From Candidatus Omnitrophota bacterium (GTDB taxonomy: Bacteria; Omnitrophota; Gorgyraeia; JAGLLT01), in assembly GCA_030630095.1 (NCBI GenBank), contig DAOVNW010000030.1, positions 1-8,984 on the forward strand: DNA of 8,984 nt. Direction: 5' to 3'. This document shows, one piece after another, positions 5,193-8,984 of the stretch. The stretch's first letter is position 1, and each line of letters starts with the position of its first letter. The notes under the pieces are model-generated. The model searched no databases. It was not told the DNA's origin and saw only the letters and a list, made by a program, of their open reading frames with translations. A program made the position numbers and the translations under genes.

Positions 5193-5603
5193 ATGAACTT
5201 ATCAAAAAAGCGGGCGGGATTTACTGTTGGTGAGTTGATGGTTGTTAGCGTCGTTATATCTATACTTATAGGACGCATATTTGCAGGTTTCTTTCAGGGG
5301 CAGGCGCGGGCGGTTAAGATAAGCGTCAGTAACAACTTAAGGCAGTGCGCTATAGGTATTTACGCCTATGCCAGAGACAATGCCGGCCGGTGTCCGGCCA
5401 GCTGGAATGAGCTAACCGGCGGCGCCGAGCCTTATCTAAATACCGTTGAGGTTACTATAAATACTGCCGGTGATGATTTTGTCCTTGACTGCGCCGGTAA
5501 TAATATGTATAAGATGAAATCAAGCGAGCCGTTAGTTAGTGATGTCAATGGAGCCAAGCCAACCAAACTATACGTTTACGGTGACGGCCACGTGGGGTGG
5601 TAG
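5193..5603 (+). CDS. Divergent prepilin-like protein, paralogue of the preceding gene
   Basis: MNLSKKRAG / FTVGELMVVSVVISILIGRIFAGFF is a recognisable class III signal. Cleavage falls after Gly9, with Phe10 as first mature residue and Glu at mature position 5. It departs from the norm with Gly at position 4, an Arg at 19 inside the helix, and no Pro at 22. The head keeps the neighbour's pattern: NNLRQCAIGIYAYARDNAGRCPASWNEL against SNLRQVGIALFAYAKDSGGNLPAA. It also ends in YVYGDGHVGW. It has three cysteines (in RQCAI, GRCPA and LDCAG), while the first prepilin has none. The 136-residue length and shared ends point to tandem duplication followed by divergence. It has its own SD sequence (AAAGG, 5181-5185) but no clear promoter. 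A terminator stands between the genes, so it may depend on read-through or be expressed less. It could be a minor pseudopilin. Confidence 0.8.
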   Translation: MNLSKKRAGFTVGELMVVSVVISILIGRIFAGFFQGQARAVKISVSNNLRQCAIGIYAYARDNAGRCPASWNELTGGAEPYLNTVEVTINTAGDDFVLDCAGNNMYKMKSSEPLVSDVNGAKPTKLYVYGDGHVGW

Positions 5604-5636
5604 TTGATTGCGGCATAAAAAATAGTAGTTTACAAT

Positions 5637-5671
5637 AAGCACCTGAAAGCCATGCTTTCAGGTGCTTTTTT
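5637..5671 (+). terminator. Strong rho-independent terminator after the second prepilin gene
   Basis: AAGCACCTGAAAGC (5637-5650) pairs perfectly with GCTTTCAGGTGCTT (5654-5667) over 14 bp with a 3-nt loop, followed by a run of Ts to 5671. This is the clearest terminator in the window and separates the pilin genes from the tRNA cluster. Confidence 0.93.
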
Positions 5672-5673
5672 GC

Positions 5674-5703
5674 TTGACTTTTGTGCTTATAGTGATAGAT
5701 TAT
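5674..5703 (+). promoter_or_regulatory. Probable promoter of the tRNA cluster
   Basis: TTGACT (5674-5679) lies immediately after the terminator. GATTAT (5698-5703) is 18 bp downstream and TAGATT (5696-5701) 16 bp downstream. Neither -10 is ideal, but the position about 30 bp before tRNA-Cys and after a terminator makes a promoter here very likely. Confidence 0.55.
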
Positions 5704-5735
5704 AAAAAGCATATACAAAAGCCTTTATAGACTTT

Positions 5736-5812
5736 GGCGGTATACCCAAGTGGCTTAAGGGGACGGTCTGCAAAACCGTTATTCATCGGTTCAAATCCGA
5801 TTGCCGCCTCCA
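5736..5812 (+). tRNA. tRNA-Cys (anticodon GCA)
   Basis: The acceptor stem GGCGGTA pairs with TGCCGCC, with one G-U. The anticodon arm is ACGGT-CTGCAAA-ACCGT with anticodon GCA, and the T arm contains GGTTCAAATCC. The discriminator base is T (5809), as expected for cysteine tRNA, and CCA is encoded at 5810-5812. All arms are intact. The final A of CCA is also the first base of a 30-bp repeat unit. Confidence 0.95.
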
Positions 5813-5901
5813 GCCTACGCCAAGGCTTCGGCTGGCAGGCCAGCCTACGTTGAAACTATGATTGACAGGCTAGCCTACGTTGAAACTTTTTATCCGTTGA
5901 A
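5812..5901. repeat. Three imperfect tandem units of 30 bp next to tRNA-Cys
   Basis: Units start with AGCCTACG at 5812, 5842 and 5872, exactly 30 bp apart. Units 2 and 3 share AGCCTACGTTGAAACT (16 bp). Unit 1 reads AGCCTACGCCAAGGCTTCGG and carries the GCC...GGC inverted core seen in dispersed repeats of related uncultured bacteria. Units 1 and 2 end in GGCAGGCC and GACAGGCT, while unit 3 has diverged. They are not CRISPR repeats, since no unique spacers separate them. Confidence 0.7.
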
Positions 5902-5945
5902 GCTGGTAACAAAAAGGTGGGTTTACGTTATATTTAACAGTGAAA

Positions 5946-5982
5946 GCGGGCCTGCCCGCCGTAGCTGGAAACGAAGGCGGGC
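5946..5982. repeat. GC-rich inverted repeat overlapping the start of tRNA-Leu
   Basis: GCCCGCC (5954-5960) and GGCGGGC (5976-5982) form a perfect 7-bp stem around a 15-nt loop. The right arm includes the first four bases of the tRNA-Leu gene. An alternative stem pairs GCGGG (5946-5950) with CCCGC (5955-5959). The stem could compete with the tRNA acceptor stem in the precursor RNA. Confidence 0.6.
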
Positions 5983-6065
5983 GAGTGGTGGAATGGCAGA
6001 CACGTGGGACTTAAAATCCCATGGCTGAATAAGCCGTGTGGGTTCGACTCCCACCTCGCCCACCA
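5979..6065 (+). tRNA. tRNA-Leu (anticodon TAA)
   Basis: The acceptor stem GGGCGAG pairs with CTCGCCC. The D arm begins TGGTGGAATGGCAGACAC, typical of leucine tRNAs. The anticodon arm TGGGA-CTTAAAA-TCCCA gives anticodon TAA, reading UUA and UUG. A long variable arm GGCT-GAATA-AGCC marks it as class II. The T arm holds GGTTCGACTCC, the discriminator is A (6062), and CCA is encoded at 6063-6065. The length is 87 nt. Confidence 0.96.
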
Positions 6066-6069
6066 GATT

Positions 6070-6136
6070 GGCAAATGGCATAGAGCGAATGGCAGATGGT
6101 TTTAACTATTCGCGATTTGCTATAAGCTATTTGCTA
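6070..6136. repeat. Imperfect inverted repeat between tRNA-Leu and tRNA-Val
   Basis: The left half has GCAAATGGC, ATAG and GCGAATGG. The right half, read as its complement, gives GCAAATAGC, ATAG, GCAAAT and GCGAATAG. The outer arms GCAAAT (6071-6076) and ATTTGC (6129-6134) match exactly. Degenerate GGCAAATGGC/AGCGAATGGC units such as these, and the TATAGCG units after pyrE, look like members of dispersed spacer repeat families. Confidence 0.5.
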
Positions 6137-6141
6137 ATAAT

Positions 6142-6218
6142 GGGCGGTTGGCGCAGTTGGTTAGCGCGCCACGTTGACATCGTGGAGGTCACTGGTTCGA
6201 ATCCAGTACCGCCCACCA
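6142..6218 (+). tRNA. tRNA-Val (anticodon GAC)
   Basis: The acceptor stem GGGCGGT pairs with ACCGCCC. The D arm is GGCGCAGTTGGTTAGCGCG. The anticodon arm CCACG-TTGACAT-CGTGG gives anticodon GAC, reading GUC and GUU. The T arm has GGTTCGAATCC, the discriminator is A (6215), and CCA is encoded at 6216-6218. All arms are complete. Confidence 0.96.
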
Positions 6219-6283
6219 TATTTTAAAATTAAAAATTAAAACGTAAAAATTAAAATGACAATGCAAAAATCAAAATTTATATT
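6219..6283. repeat. A-rich low-complexity spacer before thrS
   Basis: The stretch is made of AAAATTAAAA-like words, with AAAATGACAATGCAAAAATC near its end. It runs straight into the thrS start codon and contains no SD sequence. It looks like a member of an A-rich dispersed repeat family and probably acts as an unstructured ribosome landing site. Confidence 0.45.
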
Positions 6284-7996
6284 ATGAAAAGCGAAAACTT
6301 GCAAATTTTAAGACATAGTTGCGCGCATATTTTAGCGCAGGCGGTGAAGTGTCTTTATCCGGGTGTTAAATTGGGTATTGGGCCGTTTATTGAAAATGGG
6401 TTTTATTATGATTTTGATTTTGAAAAACCTCTGAAGCAGGATGATCTTTCCCGCGTTGAAGAGAAGATGAAGGAGATTATAAAAGAGGACTATAAATTTG
6501 AAAGGGAAGCCCTTTCTAAAGAGAAGGCTGTCAAGCTCTTTAAAAGCTTGAAGGAAGCCTATAAGTTGGAACTGATAGAAGAACTTGGCGATGAAGAAAT
6601 ATCAGTCTATAGAAACGGAAACTTTGTTGATTTATGTAAAGGGCCGCATTTAGAGTCAACCGGCCAAGTTAAGCATTTTAAACTTTTGAGCGTGGCCGGC
6701 GCTTACTGGAGGGGAAATGAAAAAAATGCTCAGCTTACCAGAATATACGCAACAGCCTTTGACACAAAGAGTGAGTTAAAAGAGTATCTTAAGAGGGTTG
6801 AGGAGGCCAAAAAACGGGATCACAGAAAAGGGGCCTCTTTGGGATATTTTAGTATGCATCAGGAGGTAGGGCCGGGCCTTGTTGTATATCATCCTAAGGG
6901 AGCGCTTTTACGAAACATTATTGAAGATTATTTAAAAAAAGAGCATTTGACGAGAGATTATCAAATGGTTTTAGGGCCGCATATTATGAAGTCTGATATC
7001 TGGAAGACGTCCGGCCACTATGAATTTTATCGGGAAAATATGTACTTTTTTGAGATAGACGGGCAGGAGTACGCGGTTAAGCCTATGAACTGCCCCGCGC
7101 ATATTTTGGTCTATGCCGCGAGGCTTAGAAGTTACAATGAACTGCCGTTAAGGTTCTTTGAGCTGGGCACGGTTTACCGTCATGAAAAGTCAGGCGTTTT
7201 GCACGGGTTGATGAGGGCAAGAGGCTTTACCCAGGATGACTCTCATATCTTCTGCGCCAAAGAGCATCTGCGGGATGAGATAACAGGTGTTATTAATTTT
7301 GTAAAAAGCACAATGAAGGACTTTGGTTTTAATCAATATGAGTATGAGTTAAGCACCAGGCCCAAAGAGTATATTGGGAATTTAGAGGATTGGGAGACGG
7401 CAGAGACGGCTTTGAGGAGCTCTCTTGACTCTGAGGGTGAAAAGTATGAAGTCAATGAAGGGGAGGGCGCCTTTTACGGCCCCAAGATAGATATAAAAAT
7501 AAAGGACTCACTCGGCAGGCCCTGGCAGTGCGCGACTATTCAGTGTGACTTTGCCCTGCCGGAGAGGTTTAATTTGGCTTATATCGGCAGCGACGGCAAA
7601 AAGTACCGGCCGGTAATGCTTCACAGGGTTATCCTGGGAAGCCTGGAGAGATTTATCGGAATTTTGCTTGAGCACTATGACTTTGCCCTGCCGGTGTGGC
7701 TGGCGCCGGCGCAGGTGAGAATTTTAGCGGTTACCTCGAGAGCTGAAGATTACGCGCTAAGCTTAAAGGCGGAACTCCGCGGCCTAAGGGTTGATGTGGA
7801 CCCGCGCAATGAAACTCTGGGCAGTAAAATAAGAAGAGCCCGGGAGGAAAAGATTCCTTATATGTGTATCGTCGGTGACAAAGAGAAGGAGGCGTGTAAA
7901 ATATCGGTTCGAAAAAGAGGCAATGAGCAATTAGGAGTAATGACTGTCGAAGATTTTAAAAAAATAGTAATGGAAGACATTAAAAACAAGTCTTAA
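6284..7996 (+). CDS. thrS: Threonyl-tRNA synthetase lacking the TGS domain
   Basis: ThrRS charges tRNA-Thr with threonine and clears mischarged serine. The 570-residue protein starts directly in the editing domain: H11-SCA-H15 (the HxxxH motif) and C118-KGP-H122 (the CxxxH motif). The catalytic core follows with KPMNCPAHILVYA, FFELGTVYRHEKSG and FTQDDSHIFC. The zinc ligands are Cys270, His321 and His447, each 64 less than E. coli Cys334, His385 and His511. The C-terminal anticodon-binding domain (about 470-565) includes RILAVTSRAEDYA and IPYMCIVGDKE. So only the N-terminal TGS domain, roughly the first 62 residues in E. coli, is absent. An in-frame stop at 6251-6253 rules out a missed extension. 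The ATG at 6284 has no SD sequence. No T-box leader is present. The cluster order thrS-infC-rpmI-rplT is widely conserved. Confidence 0.96.
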   Translation: MKSENLQILRHSCAHILAQAVKCLYPGVKLGIGPFIENGFYYDFDFEKPLKQDDLSRVEEKMKEIIKEDYKFEREALSKEKAVKLFKSLKEAYKLELIEELGDEEISVYRNGNFVDLCKGPHLESTGQVKHFKLLSVAGAYWRGNEKNAQLTRIYATAFDTKSELKEYLKRVEEAKKRDHRKGASLGYFSMHQEVGPGLVVYHPKGALLRNIIEDYLKKEHLTRDYQMVLGPHIMKSDIWKTSGHYEFYRENMYFFEIDGQEYAVKPMNCPAHILVYAARLRSYNELPLRFFELGTVYRHEKSGVLHGLMRARGFTQDDSHIFCAKEHLRDEITGVINFVKSTMKDFGFNQYEYELSTRPKEYIGNLEDWETAETALRSSLDSEGEKYEVNEGEGAFYGPKIDIKIKDSLGRPWQCATIQCDFALPERFNLAYIGSDGKKYRPVMLHRVILGSLERFIGILLEHYDFALPVWLAPAQVRILAVTSRAEDYALSLKAELRGLRVDVDPRNETLGSKIRRAREEKIPYMCIVGDKEKEACKISVRKRGNEQLGVMTVEDFKKIVMEDIKNKS

Positions 7997-8024
7997 GTTT
8001 TAAATTTTTGATTTATACTTAAGG

Positions 8025-8060
8025 CTTATAACTGACAGTCCGCGGCTGTCATAAGGAGGT
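8025..8060 (+). promoter_or_regulatory. Hairpin and SD sequence in front of infC
   Basis: TGACAG (8033-8038) pairs with CTGTCA (8046-8051), and CTTA (8025-8028) can pair with TAAG (8052-8055) across a 4-nt bulge. The outer pairing takes the first bases of the very strong SD sequence AAGGAGGT (8053-8060). The loop contains the self-complementary CCGCGG. Folding would weaken ribosome access to infC. An upstream pair, CTTAAGT (7992-7998) with ACTTAAG (8017-8023), is also possible. Confidence 0.55.
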
Positions 8061-8069
8061 GCGTGACTT

Positions 8070-8576
8070 ATTTCCAAAGAAGCGAGAATAAATGAGTTTA
8101 TCAGGGTTCGCCAGGTAAGAGTTGTAGGCAAGGATGGTGAGCAGGCAGGCATAATGCTTATCGAGGATGCCTTGAAGACGGCGGAAGAGGATGGACTTGA
8201 TTTGGTAGAGGTGGCTCCTTCGGCCGCTCCGCCGGTGTGTAGAATTATGGATTACTCAAAGTATAAGTATGAGCAGTCCAAAAGAGCCAAAGAGGCCAGG
8301 AAAAAACAGAAGGTTATTGAGATAAAAGAGATAAAGTTTAAGCCGAAAATTGAAGAACATGATTATCAGGTAAAATTAGCCCACGCGATCAAGTTCTTAA
8401 AAAAGGGAGACAGGATAAAGGTTGCCCTGAGATTCCGTGGCAGAGAGGTGACTCATCCGGAAATAGGCCGGCAGTTGCTTGATAGATTTGTTAATGATAC
8501 TAAAGAGTGCAGTGAGGTTGCCAGGCGGCCGTCCCAAATGGGAAAAACTATTATTATGTATTTAGATCCTAAGTAA
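8070..8576 (+). CDS. infC: Translation initiation factor IF-3, with AUU start codon
   Basis: IF3 binds the 30S subunit, keeps it apart from the 50S and checks the initiator codon pairing. From the ATT at 8070 the protein reads (M)SKEARINEFIRVRQVRVVG, the conserved IF3 N-terminus. It continues with LDLVEVAP, PPVCRIMDYSKYKYEQ, a lysine-rich linker, and the C-terminal domain with KEIKFKPKIEEHDYQVK and LRFRGREVTHPE. The length is 168 residues, against about 180 in E. coli. No ATG, GTG or TTG is in frame between the TGA at 8064-8066 and the ATG at 8154. A start at 8154 would delete 28 conserved residues and has no SD sequence. ATT has AAGGAGGT 9 nt upstream. In E. coli infC also starts at AUU, which lets IF3 repress its own synthesis, and the same control is inferred here. 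Confidence 0.94.
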   Translation: MSKEARINEFIRVRQVRVVGKDGEQAGIMLIEDALKTAEEDGLDLVEVAPSAAPPVCRIMDYSKYKYEQSKRAKEARKKQKVIEIKEIKFKPKIEEHDYQVKLAHAIKFLKKGDRIKVALRFRGREVTHPEIGRQLLDRFVNDTKECSEVARRPSQMGKTIIMYLDPK

Positions 8577-8670
8577 TTAATTCTAAAAGAACAAACGTAA
8601 AAAACGAATTTTTTTATCTTTTTGTATTTTTATATTTGATTTTAGGCAAAAGAGGAAAGGATAAAATAGT

Positions 8671-8868
8671 ATGCCCAAGTTAAAAACCAACAAAGGAGTG
8701 GCCAAGCGCTTTAAGCTTACCAAGAGCGGTAAGGTTAAAAGGAACAAAGCCGGCCACAGCCATATTCTGGCCAAAAAAAGCAGAAAAAGAAAAAGGAATC
8801 TGCGGCAGGCCGGATTAGTGGATAAGAGCGATGAGAAGAAGCTTAAAAGGCTTATGCCTTATAGTTAA
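8671..8868 (+). CDS. rpmI: Large ribosomal subunit protein bL35
   Basis: The 65-residue, very basic protein begins MPKLKTNKGVAKRFKLTKSGKVKR and continues with AGHSHILAKKSRKRKRNLRQ, the full bL35 pattern, ending KKLKRLMPY. It belongs to the 50S subunit. Start: ATG preceded by AGAGGAAAGG (8651-8660). It follows infC after a 94-bp AT-rich spacer in which I see no terminator or clear promoter. Order infC-rpmI-rplT is the usual operon, in which bL20 commonly represses translation of the ribosomal genes. Confidence 0.96.
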   Translation: MPKLKTNKGVAKRFKLTKSGKVKRNKAGHSHILAKKSRKRKRNLRQAGLVDKSDEKKLKRLMPYS

Positions 8869-8888
8869 GTGAAGGGCGGGGCACAGAA

Positions 8889-8910
8889 GTCAGATGACAG
8901 ATGTCTGATG
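8889..8910. repeat. Short palindromic repeat between rpmI and rplT
   Basis: The sequence GTCAGATGACAGATGTCTGA has CAGA (8891-8894) and TCTG (8904-8907) arms and an internal GACA-GA-TGTC palindrome (8896-8905). It sits inside the 75-bp gap between two cotranscribed ribosomal genes, 20 bp before the rplT SD sequence (AAGGAG, 8930-8935). It resembles dispersed spacer repeats. A role in control by bL20 cannot be judged. Confidence 0.4.
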
Positions 8911-8943
8911 TTAAATTTTTGAAAAAAGCAAGGAGAGTGTAAT

Positions 8944-8984
8944 ATGCCAAGAGTTAAACACGCGCCGGCATCCGCAAAAAGAAG
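8944..8984 (+). CDS. rplT: Large ribosomal subunit protein bL20, N-terminal fragment
   Basis: The ATG at 8944 opens MPRVKHAPASAKR, matching the bL20 N-terminus (MPRVKxG...), and the frame runs off the window end. AAGGAG (8930-8935) lies 8 nt upstream. bL20 is an early 50S assembly protein, and its gene conventionally follows rpmI. Only 13 residues are visible, so the call leans on position as well as sequence. Confidence 0.9.
   Translation, partial: MPRVKHAPASAKR

Noticed and set aside
5812..5901. CRISPR array suggested by the 30-bp period
   Set aside because: Units are adjacent and diverged with no unique spacers, and no cas gene is present.
5801..6226. Two open frames across the tRNA cluster
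   Set aside because: They run through tRNA-Leu and tRNA-Val and repeat units, and their translations resemble nothing known.
6255..6283. Promoter-like ATGACA-17 bp-TATATT before thrS
   Set aside because: The -10 would touch the start codon, so transcription would begin inside thrS with no usable downstream start. It is likely a by-product of the A-rich repeat.
6219..6283. T-box leader for thrS
   Set aside because: The spacer is only 65 bp, A-rich and without the conserved T-box sequence or terminator.
8154..8156. ATG start for infC
   Set aside because: It removes 28 conserved N-terminal residues and has no SD sequence. The ATT at 8070 fits both.
8583..8774. Minus-strand open frame opposite rpmI
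   Set aside because: It overlaps the certain bL35 gene and an AT-rich spacer, and its translation is hydrophobic by chance from A/T-rich codons.

Overview
This window is a bacterial housekeeping segment with moderate GC, AT-rich spacers and many short dispersed repeats. Several traits together resemble genomes of the candidate phylum Omnitrophica (OP3) and related uncultured Gram-negative lineages. These are a GxxExxY gene, prepilins ending in DGHV, spacer repeats of the type GCCTACGCCAAGGCTTCGGC and CCGCC-AAA-GGCGG, and a RemA/DUF370 gene in a yicC-gmk operon. The phylum assignment rests on pattern memory, not on a search.

Layout, all genes on the + strand. (1) 1-299: 3' end of a GxxExxY (PD-(D/E)XK-like) gene. 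(2) 332-938: a palindrome, then pyrE. (3) 939-1313: a repeat cluster, then a strong sigma-70-type promoter and a structured leader of about 180 nt with competing helices. (4) 1314-4603: yicC (TTG start), remA, gmk, rpoZ, then separate coaC and coaB. This order matches the Bacillus subtilis yloC-remA-gmk-rpoZ-coaBC cluster, except that CoaBC is split here. (5) 4539-5671: a promoter buried in the end of coaB drives two tandem, divergent prepilin genes, each followed by an intrinsic terminator. (6) 5674-6218: tRNA-Cys(GCA), tRNA-Leu(TAA) and tRNA-Val(GAC), separated by repeats whose edges overlap the tRNA ends. (7) 6284-8984: the classic thrS-infC-rpmI-rplT translation cluster. thrS lacks the TGS domain, infC starts at a rare AUU codon missed by a standard ORF search, and rplT is cut by the window edge.

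The genes cover pyrimidine synthesis (PyrE), GMP phosphorylation (Gmk), transcription (omega), coenzyme A synthesis (CoaC then CoaB), RNA turnover (YicC), surface or secretion pseudopili, and translation (tRNAs, ThrRS, IF3, bL35, bL20). I see no phage, CRISPR, toxin-antitoxin or defence system. The most unusual items are the yicC leader RNA, the CoaC active-site substitutions at three motif positions, the AUU-initiated infC behind a hairpin that reaches its Shine-Dalgarno (SD) sequence, and repeats fitted flush against tRNA genes.
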